This document shows positions 37,081-48,442 of a DNA stretch of 64,000 nucleotides, in pieces. The notes under the pieces are model-generated. The model was not told the DNA's origin. It saw only the letters and a list, made by a program, of their open reading frames with translations, and searched no databases. Position 1 is the first letter of the stretch. Every line of letters starts with the position of its first letter. Origin of the DNA: Endomychus coccineus (Eukaryota > Arthropoda > Insecta > Coleoptera > Endomychidae); assembly GCA_958510875.1 (NCBI GenBank), contig OY294068.1:20130297-20194296 (forward strand), written 5' to 3'. A program made the translations under genes and the position numbers.

Positions 37081-38450
37081 CTTTGTTTCACATTGTGCCG
37101 GATGACCTGCCTGTAACAAAGCCTTTGACCTGTGACGTCACGATCGATCGTTCGGGCCTTGTGTTCTAGAAGGTTCTGGTATGGCAAACGTTCAGGAAAG
37201 GAAATTATGCTTACCGACGTCGGCGATTAACCCTTTCAGCAGAATTGGGCAGACAGTGAATAATTAAATTAAAAATTCCCCATAATAACGAAGGTATAGA
37301 ATCGGAGACTTCGTGTCAATATAGGCTGCTCCTATATCACCTTACTACTTTTACTAGACAGAATTATGGAATTCCAATTTTGTGCTATATGTTGTCTGCC
37401 TGGCGTAATAAGGGACAGATCAGATTTGGGTTATTTTTGGAACTAATTCAATTACATAAGCATAAACGACAACATTTTGTCTATAATGAGATTTTATTCC
37501 TATAACCAACTTTTATTTACAGACAATGGAAGGCAACTAGCTCAAATCAGGATATTGATCCATCCAAAAAATAGCTCAACAAGACAAACAAATCTATTTG
37601 ACAAAATTGTATAATCTTGTACGGAGTCACTGCAAACATAACATTATATAGTAAAGGCAATAAATTTGAATTGATTAGATTCGATTCTTCTGTAAAGAGG
37701 AATTACATCAATAATTTGTTCATGTTCATTGAACTTTAGATAAAACGGTAATCAGTTCCAGTTTAAATGAAGTAATTTTTCCACCAATACATTTCATCAC
37801 AATTATTGTATTTTAGTTCCTGTTTATACTTGAATTGTTCATCGTTTATTCTACACTTTTGTATCTGTTTGATAAAGGCACTTCGGTGTATATACTATAT
37901 ATCTTATTAAAAGAGGTATAAAAACAAAATACTTGATTACAAAATGTATGAAATAAAATATTCAAAATTTAGTAACTGAAATATTTGTAAAGAAATATTC
38001 AATAAAGTTTCTTGCCCTTGATTGACGTTCATATATTCAGTTATTAATACATCATGCGATACGTCGGTAGTGGAATTCACAATATATTCCACGAAAACAT
38101 ACATTTTAGTTATATAGTGTGGAATGATGGTTATATAAGATGATACAGAAATTTACAAATGTTATGTACATTAGGTCCAGAAATCGCTTCAACATTTTTC
38201 TTTGGTTACACCTTGGAGTAAAAGATGCGGTACCTTTAATGGCCAATGAAAATTTGGAACCTCCGGAAAAGTATTTATACAGTTAGCCAGTATTTTTACT
38301 TGAATGCTATTATTTTCGACAAATTGGCAATATTATCTGACTTGATGCCTGAAATTGCACCCAGACACTTCCTTTGGAGGCGAACTTTCTCCTTCAAAGC
38401 GACATAGCTTCTGCTGAGGAGTTACAATATCTCATGAAACTGAGTGCGTA
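37081..38450. other. no recognisable gene
   Basis: AT-rich sequence without motif except GC-richer DNA near 37,090-37,220. Confidence 0.4.
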
Positions 38451-40262
38451 TCTGATGAGCCGAATTCGGGGTCTCTAGACCCTGTAACGTAGTTAATCAT
38501 CATCTGATATTACAACTGAAGTTCGAATCGAATTCATCATCATCGAAAACATATTATAACGATGTTTCAATATAATCGATGAAGTTGACCAAAGTCGAGA
38601 TTTTTCCATACCTAACCCCTCATGAACTTTTGAAAAATTGTGATATCTCAAAAAATTGAGGTAATCGTTGAATTTTGTTCTGTAATGTATCAAAAGGCTG
38701 TTGTTTTTTTTTTCCATAAACCCTTCTAAATATGATTTTATTATGGTTGGTGTATATCTGATGAGCTGAATTCGGGGGCTCTAGACATTGTAACGTGGTT
38801 AATCATCATCTGATGTTAAAATTAATGTTCGAATCGATTTTTTCATCATCGCAAACGTATTATAGCGTTATTTCGATATAATCGGTGAAGTCGACCAAAG
38901 TTGAGATTTATCCATACTCACCCCTTATAAAATTTTGAAAAATCGAAATGTCTCAAAGAATTAAGGTAATCGTTGAGTGTGGTTCTATAATGTATCACAT
39001 AAAACACATCCACTTTCCGACAGATATATTGGCGAAAAGAACCGTTTTTTAAGGCCTAAAAACTGTAATTTCAACTTTCAACTCCAATAACTTCATATTT
39101 TTAGGTTCGTGATACGTCATATGCTCTTTTAACGTAGTCTAGTATCACGTAGCATTAACTGAATTGATACTTTCCGAGAAAATCGCCCATCAGTTATGAT
39201 AATCTACACTCGAGTGGAAAAACGCACCAAAATGCACCAAAATTGGCAAAAATAGAGTGCCTTAACTCGGTTACATCTAGTCAAAAATGGAGAATCTTCG
39301 AGTTCTGAAAAGGTTAGAACCTCCCCTTCAATGTGATGCTACTTAATGTGATACCAAATCCATTCCACCCCCTCCCACTCCGCTAAGAAAAATATATTCC
39401 TTCAAGAAAACACGTTTTGGACTTGATGTACCTCCAAATATTAACCGATTCGTTTAGATTTTGGGGGACCTGAATGAATTCGAACGGGGAGTGATATACT
39501 CGAAGGAGAGCGAAATGAAAAATATCGTTTTTTTTTGGCACAGCCTAGTATCACATGGATGATGTTATAATTTTTCTTTATATAAACTCTTCTAACCATG
39601 ATTTTACTATGATTATCGTGTGCCCGATGCACCGAATTCGGGGGCTCTAGACACTGTAACGGGGTTAATCATCATCTGATTTTAAACCTACTGTTAAAAT
39701 CGAATTCCTCATAATCGAAAACGTATTATAACGAATTTTAAGGGAATTGATGAAGTCGACCAAATCGAGATTTTTTCATGCCTACCCCTTATAATATTTT
39801 GAATAATTGAGATATCTCAAAAAAATTGCGTTAATCGTTGAATCTTGTTCTGTATCATATCAAAAGGGTGTTGTCATAATTCTTCTTCCTTCTAAACATA
39901 ATTTTATTATGGTTAGCGTGTGCCTGATGCACCAAATTCAGGGTCTCTAGACACTGTAACGGTGTTAATCATCATCTGATGTTAAAACTAATGTTCAAAT
40001 CGAATTTCTCATCATCGATAACGTTTTATTAGAATGTTTTAATAGAATAGATGAAGTCAACCAAAATCGAGATCTGTTCTGTGATGTATCAAAATAAGGA
40101 TATTATCATAATTTTTTTGTTATAAAGCTTTCTAAATATGATTTAAATATGATTAGTGTGTATCTGATGGGCCGAACTCAGGGTCTTTAAGTACTATAGC
40201 GTGGTTAATCATCATCGATAACATATTCTAACAATGTTTCAATAAAATCGATGAAATCGACC
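38451..40262. repeat. degenerate tandem array, unit about 300 bp
   Basis: The unit starts with TCTGATGAGCCGAATTCGGGG, a TCTCTAGAC..TGTAACG box and GTTAATCATCATCTGAT, followed by ATCATCGAAAACATATTATAA and TCGATGAAGTTGACCAAAG. Starts lie at about 38,451, 38,757, 39,623, 39,923 and 40,163. The second unit is longer (866 bp), with additional unrelated sequence at 39,005-39,600. The array has no ORF and looks like a small satellite or an element with internal tandem repeats. Confidence 0.75.
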
Positions 40263-40774
40263 AGCTTGCCATTGTGAATAGTTCAGTTACAGTAACATGA
40301 TAGACGTATAAAATAACTGAAAGAAACACTTCGCCGAATCATGATAATTACGTTACCTCATTTCATAATTTCTCAAGAAATAGAGCTTTTTGTGGGAACA
40401 ATAGTAATGAATTTACTGGAAAAATGTTGCATGCTACCAATAAGAAAATACAATTATTCAATAAATATTCAGGTTTAGAAACGTGAGAACTCATAATCGA
40501 AGGAAACTGTATCTTTGATGAGTGAAAGTAATAGTTTGAGACTTTGATTTCAATCCGAAGAAGCAATTTGCTCAATATCAATAAGATGACACTTATTTCA
40601 ATATAAACAAAAATTTCCGAAAAGTTCCTAATTATTGGGAAAAGTTTTTTCCAACTCATTTATTTTATAATACAATTTTAATTATTTGGTTAAAAAAAAC
40701 ATCCGGATTGATTTTCAACGAACATCATTCGTTTAACCTTTGTTCTATGATATATGTAGGGGTATTCAACCTAC

Positions 40775-40832
40775 CTGGTACTAAAGCAACAAAGACCATG
40801 GCACATACACAAAGGAGCCTTGTTTCCATCAT
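40775..40832 (-). CDS. candidate first coding exon: signal peptide of an unknown secreted protein
   Basis: On the minus strand, two adjacent ATGs (40,830-40,832 and 40,827-40,829; the second has A at -3 and G at +4) open MMETRLLCVCAMVFVALVPG. It has a positively charged n-region and a hydrophobic core of about 13 residues, as in a secretory signal peptide. The exon ends CCAG and is followed by GTAGGT, a good 5' splice site, splitting a codon after its first base. The upstream 250 bp is clearly richer in GC than its neighbours, as expected of a promoter/5' UTR. The next exon would lie at lower coordinates or beyond the window; I could not identify it. It is the only host-gene-like feature seen, and chance cannot be excluded. 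Confidence 0.42.
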
Positions 40833-41150
40833 CACGTAAAGAACTAGAAGAGCGCAACTGAAGAACTAACTCCGTATACGAAAATGACCAACACGGTCTG
40901 CGAGAAATCACAGACTGGCCTATATCGCCCGTGTCTTCAACATATAGCTACCGCCACTCGCATTATACAGCTCTAGATGCACTAGGCCATAGCTGATAAC
41001 ACCGGACCAGACCAGTACCACACGGAAATGCACCGGAGGAACTTGATTAACGATCCTCTGTTAATTACCAAGAGGACTTGGGTGCAAGAACCCATGGAAC
41101 CATTACCGCATATAACATGCTTTTAATCATGTACGGTAAGTGTGACATCT
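40833..41150 (-). promoter_or_regulatory. candidate 5' UTR and promoter of the signal-peptide exon
   Basis: GC-richer block. On the minus strand an initiator-like TTCAGTTG lies at about 40,854-40,861, some 25 bp upstream of the first ATG. TATA-like sequences (GATATAGG near 40,917; TATAATG near 40,970) are at non-ideal distances. Regulatory identity is inferred only from composition and position. Confidence 0.25.
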
Positions 41151-41315
41151 AGAATAGTTATTACAAGAACCATACCGTTCAAGTCAGAATTAATGTCGGT
41201 TTGAATTATACGAGTTTCTATAATTTGCTTGATGACTAATAGAACAGCATAATTATTTTTAAGAATCGATCATTACTTCTTCAACTTTCTTGTTTGAGGG
41301 CTCTGTCAGTATTGT

Positions 41316-42918
41316 ATATAAATTCTCGTGAAAAAGATCACACTAACACATATGCTCATAATTTTGCCTTTAAGTACGTTTCGGTCTCACGACCATCATC
41401 AGAAGACGCATCACTGTCTAAAACGGGATTTCTTACAACTAATTGTATCAAGCACACAGCGTCATTATCGCATTAATTCCAACTAAAAATGCCCACGTCA
41501 CCGAAGGAAACAGAAACGCAAATAGTCGAAAGTGTAACAAAAATTATAATGTGTTAAGTATATGAATATGTATTAGACATCCACTGCATAGCAATCTATC
41601 TCTGATAATCGAAGTCATCTCATGGATTTTGAGGATAAGACTGAAACCAAACTATAATACGCTCAAGTATCCACCTTCGGACCAGATTTTGAACGACGAG
41701 CTCAATGAGAAGGGCGAAACGGCTGTCTGAGACTACAGGACGTGTTTCACCGTTCAACCTGGTGTACCAAAAACTTTGACCATACATTCTTTTGTAAATA
41801 TTATTTAGATATTCCTGTATATGTCCCATCGTAATCTGGACAATTCAATTCATATACAGTGTGGGTTTGTTTATATTTAGGTATTAAAGATTCTAGTTCT
41901 TAAAATAAATTCACCAACACAGTTATAGTAGGCGTATGCTCAACATTCATATCATACTTATTCAAACATTTCTCAATTTTCTTTGAAGTCTCCGGAATGT
42001 TTGGTAATTTTTCTATATTACATTTATATTATTTATCTATGACGTACCATTATAGATTTTGTTTATTCTTTCTTTAATTGTGTTGAAAAATGTTTTTGTG
42101 TCGTCATTCATTTCCAGTGCGTTACAAACCATTTCCAAATTTTTGGGGCGGTCCTTTGGGTGGGACAAATCAACAGCACGATATGTTTATAACACTTTTT
42201 CTTATGACTTGTTGGTGCAACTGAGTTAAAGTGAAGATATCATCGCAACCAATCTTCTTTAGTTAACCACGATGCTCATATCTAGGAAATTTATGTTTTT
42301 GTTGTTGAAGTTTACTGTGGACATTGTTAAATTTATCAATTAGGTAGTGGGATAGGTTAGCAAAAGTACCTGAAGTAGGAAATACCATTGCTGTACCGAA
42401 TATTCCTCCAAAATATTGCTTATCGTATTTGAAATAAATGCATTCTAAACAAAACTTTATTGCATTTATAAATCTAGATTGATCTAGGTGTGCGCGAGCC
42501 TTTAATATATGCTCAAAATTTTTGTATGCAACTCAATACCAAAATGACTGGTACATTTGTGAGAGAAGAAACAACGTCCAAGAAAATTAATTGATGTAGG
42601 TATGAATTGATTTTTATAAGATCATCAAAATGCCATTAGTCCTACATATAAAATTTATTTTTACCTATTACATTGTAATAGGTTTAGATAAAAATTTTGA
42701 TAAATTGTAGGTAGGCGATCCAATATTACTTACAATTGGTCTTAAAGGTATATCAGTTTTATGCACTTCCGGAAGTTCATAGATATAAGGTTCATCATGG
42801 CAAGTTAATTATCTTGTTGTACCATTTACTTATTAGTTTATCCATTATCTCACATTCTAATTTTTGATTAATAATAAGCATATGTGTTAGTGTGACCTTT
42901 TCCCGAGAATTTATATAT
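41316..42918 (-). pseudogene. Penelope-like element, family A, copy 1 (RT and partial GIY-YIG)
   Basis: Reading on the minus strand from about 42,830: [20 protein letters not shown] and [29 protein letters not shown], then KYDKQYFGGIFGTAMVFPTS. LTKEDWLR.YLHFNSVAPTS, ALEMNDDTKTFFN, IKERINKIYNG and DYDGTYTGIFKQYLQK follow (endonuclease start near 41,790). These are successive blocks of PLE reverse transcriptase and GIY-YIG endonuclease. The GTPMGSPxSP block is mutated to GTAMVFPTS and stops are frequent. A tail with a well-kept hammerhead core lies at 41,316-41,410. A short opposed tail piece (42,878-42,915) closes the other end, as in the 59 kb copy. Confidence 0.85.
41366..41409 (-). ncRNA. 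hammerhead ribozyme-like motif in PLE-A tail
   Basis: On the minus strand: stem I GTCTT pairs with AAGGC (one G-U pair). Core CTGATGA (41,396-41,402), one extra T, stem II GGTC-GTGA-GACC, GAAA (41,379-41,382), then a short stem III and TTA before the predicted cleavage site. All invariant core residues visible by eye are kept. Stem III is weaker than in the 60.6 kb copy. Activity is inferred, not shown. Confidence 0.5.
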
Positions 42919-43201
42919 AATTCACACCTGAGTCAAGAATAATTATCAAGCTATTAGTATTCAAATTTTCAATAAAAACCTGAATATAAATGAAATAACA
43001 GAATCCACTTCTGCAATGTACATCTGAAAATTTGCTTATTACTCAGATTATCTCATCTCCTCTATATTTTTCTGCAGGATAATGTCCATATCAGAAGTTT
43101 CTTCGTTATTATTTGACTTTATAACATCAACCAGAATAGAATGTAATGACTAATTCCAATTCTGTGTTATAAACTTTAGGAAATTCTAACAGAATTTGCT
43201 T

Positions 43202-43815
43202 TGATTTTTTAATCACCTATTCAATTTTCTCCTTGCCGATAAACTTTCTTGCATTAAGTTAATATTCGAGTTTCTACTCAACCTGAATATAATAATTGCT
43301 GTTTCGTGGTCGGTTCTAAATAATGAACGAACCTAACCTGTATGTTCGTATTTCTGATGAAGTATTGTTAGTTTTATCTGCATTCTTTTCAATTCTGGGA
43401 AAAATTCATGATGTATCAGTGACGATACACTTTCTCAGTGAATGTCCGGCGCTCTATCAAACCAGGTTAATCTGCTTAGATCGGGGGATCATCACGGCCG
43501 ATGACATAGAGGACCTAAGTGTAAGGCAGATTGTCTCAAGCGGCGGGGTATCCAAATACCCCCAGAAAAACGTAGCAGGGGATAGTGTTCGGAACTTTTT
43601 ATTCATCCCGCTGCTATCACAACCAATAATTAGATTTTCTCATGATCTATCAATTTTCTTTTTGCATTTGGATAGTACTCGTATTCTAGTTTCTATCCAA
43701 CCTGAATATGATAATTGTTGGTTTGTGGTTGTTTTTGAATAATAAACAAACCACGTTCTTGTTAGTTTTATCTGTATTCTTTTCAATTCGTGAAATAAGT
43801 GGGAAAAATACATAA
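43202..43815. repeat. direct repeat of about 190-210 bp flanking a LINE fragment
   Basis: Copy 1 (43,202-43,413) and copy 2 (43,632-43,815) share TCAATTTTCT, a block around CAACCTGAATATRATAATTG, then TGTTAGTTTTATCTG and ATTCTTTTCAATTC, at roughly 80% identity by eye. Between them lies a LINE C-terminal piece. The repeat itself is unidentified. Confidence 0.6.
43425..43600 (+). pseudogene. LINE C-terminal fragment
   Basis: The plus-strand frame contains HFLSECPALYQTRLICL and DDIEDLSVRQIVS, the H-x4-C part of the C-terminal zinc region and the following tail of RNase H-type LINEs. It is the same region as CECPALIRTRLI in the 26.4-27.8 kb element, and CAGGGGATAGTGT following it is identical in both. 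Only this 3' scrap is present. Confidence 0.65.
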
Positions 43816-44069
43816 TAACCTTATGCGTGTATTTGCAAGCTTAGTTAGGAAGTTATACTATTCCATACTTTATTAACACCAAATCATGTCATCTAGTAAT
43901 AGGTTACCAGGAATAAATACAATTTCATTGTTTTCTATTATTTATATTAAAGATATACTTAGGTGACTATAGTTTTGACAACTTCAAAACGGCACAAATG
44001 AATTTTCACTATGCCCTACATCTTCAAACTTTATTAAAGCTTGTCTATTTAGGGGGCAGTCTGAAAGGC

Positions 44070-44385
44070 TGCGACTAGAACCGCACAACAGAATCAGGCC
44101 TTTCAGGGTCGTCACCCCGTCAAGGGAGGAATGGGGGAGTGGCCACACGCCAAAGCAAGGCACATTTGGTATACGGATAGGTCTAAAACGAACACAAAAA
44201 TCGGAACAGGATTTGGCGGTCCTAGATATATTGCAAGGTACCTCGTGCGAATGGAGGATATCAACACAGTATTTTGAGCCGACATGCTTGCCATCTACAG
44301 ATTTTCGTGGAAGCCTCAACTTTGGTAAGATAAATCAGACCATCTGGATCTGTTGGGACAGTCAAGCGCAAGGTTTAGCCACAAA
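44070..44385 (+). pseudogene. LINE RNase H domain fragment
   Basis: Frames in order: RVVTPSREEWGSG (linker), then IWYTDRSKTNTKIGTGFGGP (44,165-44,225). That is the start of RNase H with its catalytic D in YTDGSKT. Next come ADMLAIYRF and DQTIWICWDS, matching EVLAI..C and ...I.SDS. The DG of YTDGS is DR here. It continues the family at 26.4-27.8 kb, and the 43.4 kb fragment lies upstream in the wrong order, so it is a separate insertion or a rearranged copy. The C-terminal domain is missing. Confidence 0.65.
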
Positions 44386-44876
44386 AAGAGAGATAAGACT
44401 ATTTTTGGTCCAAATAATGGCCAATTATTCGGCAATGGACCGATAACTTTTGATGGCATAGGATATCTTAACAATTGTCAACACCAATGAACATTTTCCA
44501 CCAGGTTTGGAAAGGTTAACTTGCAGTCCAGTTTGAGTCCAATTTCAACTGGTCACCCTGATAAACCGACACGATAGAAAGTGATGGCACAGTGTGGAAG
44601 TGTATAAAAATGGCATGCTTTTCAAGTGACCGCAACTTGAAAATGGTTAACCTCGAGTCAAAAAATGAACAATTTGCTGAGGCTGTATCTCGTGATCTAG
44701 CAGCCGGCGTAAATTCGGTCTTTAAGATGAATTGGTCATTGTACCATCCTCTAACTATAAACCATAGTGCCATCGGGTTAATGTTCAGACCATCAATATC
44801 GCACTGGCTCCCAGACAATCAATGTGAGTAGGAGTTATGGATTCGGAGATCTTGTAAGATTCTATCATATATTTAA
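44386..44876. other. no recognisable gene
   Basis: Open frames on both strands (44,516-44,818 minus; 44,592-44,831 plus) have no motif that I recognise. Confidence 0.35.
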
Positions 44877-45270
44877 TAGTCCAGGCAACGAACCGGAAAA
44901 AAAATATAGTAAGCTAGAATTTCAAAATGTTTTTTGCATTTTGTTCCCAACACCCCATAGATCATTCATGACTATCAATACCGCGGGGGTCGACTTTTCT
45001 ACCCCTCAAAACGGGGTTTCAACCGCTCAGAGGAGCATTCTTATAAAAATAATCAAAAAGTTTAGAAAATTAATGGAAGAATGAGCCGAAAATGACCCCT
45101 AGTATGGTTTTTGGGTCGCTGATCACGATTCCGCTGTTATTTTTCCCAAAAAACTCTCTCCAGATGGAAGATTCGGGAAATTTGAGATTTTCCTGAGACG
45201 GTTATGAATAATAAAGTATAATTTTGTTTAAAAAATGACCCCTAATAGGTTTTTTGGGTCGCTGATCACG
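44877..45270 (+). mobile_element. truncated copy of the TAGTCCAGGC foldback family
   Basis: The left end TAGTCCAGGCAACGAACCGG at 44,877 is preceded by TAA. The next 200 bp match the left end of the element at 48,443 (CCCCATAGATCATTCATGAC, AAAACGGGGTTTCAACC). Two internal units with GGGTCGCTGATCACG follow, then the copy stops at about 45,270 without a right end. Confidence 0.75.
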
Positions 45271-46262
45271 CAGTATGATAACATATCGTCCCGTTTGGCC
45301 AGTAAAAGGGCGTTCAATAATCTGATCGATAGATGATGTAATTGAAATAAGAGACACAGCTAGGTACATGCGGGATGCAAAGATTCTCAATTCAGATAAT
45401 GTTCTACATGTCTTCATTGTAATTTAAACTCCATCATCACATTGGTGATTGACCTTGATGGAAACGTCTTCATCTTCAGCAAGAACATTAATCATTCAGC
45501 CACAAATTAAGCTCGAAAGTTTTGAATTCGTATAGCGTTAATTAATTTTTTTAGATATGTTCATCGTCGTGTAGGAAGCTTTAAATGATGCTGCGATCTA
45601 AATTAATTACATTATCAAAGTGAATTGAAAACAGCTTACTATAATTAGGATGAAATCTAGAGAAATGTAGGTTGCAACAAATATTCGAAACGGATGATTG
45701 AATAATTACGATACCATTTATTTAATTGCATTATTTTGATGAGAATTCAATGCACACTGAAAAAATGTGAACGTATTCTTGTGTGCCTGGGATGCTGGTC
45801 CTTTTCTACAACCACACACCAAGCACTTGGGCTTTTTCTCCCCTTACTGTATATTCTAGCATCGGTTATTCCCCTGGGTTTTGCACCCGTTTGAATACCA
45901 GTTCCTCCCGCCAGGTTTGTCGTCTATACACACCCTCCAGTCTTCTATTATTACCTATAAGATAGTGTTGGATGAGTTCTTGGATCGGTTTCATTTCAAG
46001 AGTTTGATCATTCACAATTTTCTCGATTTCGTCATGCCTGAATCATTTTCTCGTGTTTTGTAATGTCAGAAGTTCTATTCTTGCTTTTCCATGATCGTAA
46101 TGTCAATTGAGGGTACGTTTAATAGTACTGTCATGATTGTTGGAGTTATACTGAAGCAAACAAGTCTTTGGTGCTTGTTCAACTCAGCGGTAGCTATTTT
46201 CTGGGTTCTGTTTGTGCACCATACCAGGTCGGCGTAAGTTTTGATCGGATTTGCTATAAATG
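45271..46262. other. no gene; GC-richer segment at 45,780-45,960
   Basis: The GC-rich part, read on the minus strand, contains GGCGGGAGGAACTGGTATTC and short frames but no domain motif. It may be LINE untranslated sequence. The rest is AT-rich. Confidence 0.35.
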
Positions 46263-47130
46263 TTGACTTATATAGAAATTCTCGGGAAATATGTCACACT
46301 AACACATATATCGTCTTTGAGTACATTTTTGCCTCACGATCATAATTAGGAGACGTATCAAAAATAATCACTGTCTAGAACGGGATTTCTCAACACTGAT
46401 TGTATCAAGCACAAAGCGTCCCTATCGAATTCATTTTAGTTAAAAATGCATACGGCGTCTAAACGAGCAGAAGTACGAGCAATCGGAATTATAACACATT
46501 AATGTTCCAAGGATATGAGTATCTATCAAAAGACCCTTGCATACAAATTTTTCTAAAGTAATTGGAGACGTCTCCATTAATGTGAGGCTAAGTCTCTAAT
46601 ACGCTCAAACCAGACCTTAAAAATATATGAGGTAATAGGAAAAGGTCGTCAGACCTTGCCAAGAAATATCGATTTTCTCAGCATTCAACCAAAAATACTT
46701 TTAACATTATAGAGACATTCGTAGGAAATTGCAAGGGTCTAATTGAATAAATTTATATAAATATGACTTAATAATTGTATGTCAGTTCTATCATCTACAC
46801 GATTAGAGTCACGTTTCATGTGAATCATCTGCAGGACGGATCTTCTACCATAATTGGTTTCTTTAGTTAAAATTTAATTTTTTTTTTGTAATCGAACTGA
46901 TGATTATAATCAAAACAATGTTCAATAAGGGCGGTGGAATATTCCAAGTTTTTGCTTTTAGTACTATACTTATGACCCTATAAACTTTTATGTAAATATC
47001 GCTTAGCATAGCAATCTAAACAATCTAATTTATATACTGTATGGGCTTGTTTGTCTTCAGGTATTAAATGCTTTAGATTTGAAGAATATTTACCAACAGT
47101 AGGTTTATGCGTAGAATTTAAATCATGCTT
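46263..47130 (-). pseudogene. Penelope-like element, family A, copy 2 (3' part)
   Basis: The tail lies at 46,268-46,385 (AAATTCTCGGGAAATATGTC; degenerate hammerhead core), followed on the minus strand by the C-terminal part of the endonuclease. HCFDYNHQFDY (about 46,890-46,920) and a degraded GIY-YIG segment near 47,000-47,060 (TVYKLNCLDCDA) match the 59 kb copy. The reverse transcriptase is missing; a Tc1-like remnant begins immediately beyond 47,130. Confidence 0.75.
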
Positions 47131-47134
47131 TTAT

Positions 47135-47815
47135 ATATTTATTCATTTTATTTGCCATAATGATGGAATATTTGATGAATATAATCATCACTATTGGGCA
47201 CAAGGTAACTCTGATAACATGAGAGAATCGGAATCACATGGAAGATTTGGTATTGGTGGGGGATATTAGGTTAGTACTTCAAATGTGTTTCGTTTTGCTC
47301 TTAACATGCATATGTTAGGAGCTCATTAATAAGTGAATTACTAGATTTTAGGACACAAACTTATTGAGTTCAGGAATTTACGATTTCGTTTTGAGTGAGC
47401 CACGTTCCTCGGAGCTACTACAAACTGAAATTTCTAATTATTTGGACGAGATACCATTAATTGAACATGGGAGGATGTGGTTTCAACAAGACGGCACCCC
47501 CTCATAATGCAAAAAGTCTGTAAAACTACCTTGCTAATTATTATGGTCCACAATTAATAACAAAAAAATGTGGCTTTCTAGATAGCCTGATTTCACCTCT
47601 CTTGATTCTTACTTTTGTAGCTATTCAACAAACTGGATTTATCAAGAACCGATTGCAGACAGAGGCGGAGGGTTCTGGATATCTTTGAAAATATCTATAT
47701 ATTATATTTAAAAAGGGCGCAAATTCACGTGGATTATCGCCCAAGGCATGCATTGGAAACAGTGGTGCCCATTTTGAGCAGCATTTTTGAATTTGATTTC
47801 TTTTTTTTGTTAAAT
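47135..47815 (+). pseudogene. Tc1/mariner-like (DDE) transposase remnant
   Basis: The plus strand gives HNDGIFDEYNHHYWAQGNSD and MRE (47,157-47,220), corresponding to the first catalytic region. It continues with LSEPRSSELLQTEISNYLDE and IEHGRMWFQQDGTPSHNAKS (47,390-47,515), with the second catalytic D in QQDG. After shifts come HVDYRPRHA and CIGNSGAHFEQHF (about 47,755-47,790), which matches the C-terminal CIE.NG.HFEHL of this insect transposase type. Stops and frameshifts occur throughout. The family is the abundant Tc1/mariner-related type with a long DDE domain; precise family unknown. Confidence 0.78.
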
Positions 47816-48442
47816 CGATATGTCATCAATTATACTTCTGATTAAAATGTATTTTAATTTGTTTCAATTTAATTGTGAATAAAGTCAAACTTATTTCGAT
47901 CTCTTATTAACTTTGATCCAAGGCCAAGGTTCAGGTTCTAGTCGCAATCATTACAAAGTTTTCTGTATTTTTCATGAGCGGTAATATACAGCTAACGTGC
48001 TATCATTTCTATAAAGTGGTTTGGTAAGCGTTCATGTTTTCAAGCATAAACTTATGGGATTTGTATTCACTGCGAATCTTATAAAACAGAATGTCTCGCA
48101 AATGGAGACTAGATCAGAAAATTGAGAATAAGCGTATATAAACTATAAAATACTCTCAAGTACTGAGGACCTTTTGGCTATCAGGTAGTGATCATCATAT
48201 ATAATAGCTCCATTTAATAGTCTTGTTCATAGATTATTGGACGTCCCATTGAGCCACCAAAATTACAACAAGGAAGTTGAAAAATTTCACCAAATAGCGT
48301 TAGATAATCGTTTTGGCAAATCTTTAATCAATAATTCAATTTCTTAACAAGAAAGGGAATTGGAACGCCATCCACTAACTAAATCAGAGTATCATCTCCA
48401 AGTACTTCAATAAAATTCAAAAATCTCACTTATCATTCTTTA

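Noticed and set aside
38440..40270. CRISPR-like or minisatellite array
   Set aside because: Units of about 300 bp, no short repeat-spacer pattern, and a eukaryotic context.
45780..46063. Host exon in a GC-richer patch
   Set aside because: Two short overlapping frames without motif, no start context or splice donor; more likely decayed LINE untranslated DNA.
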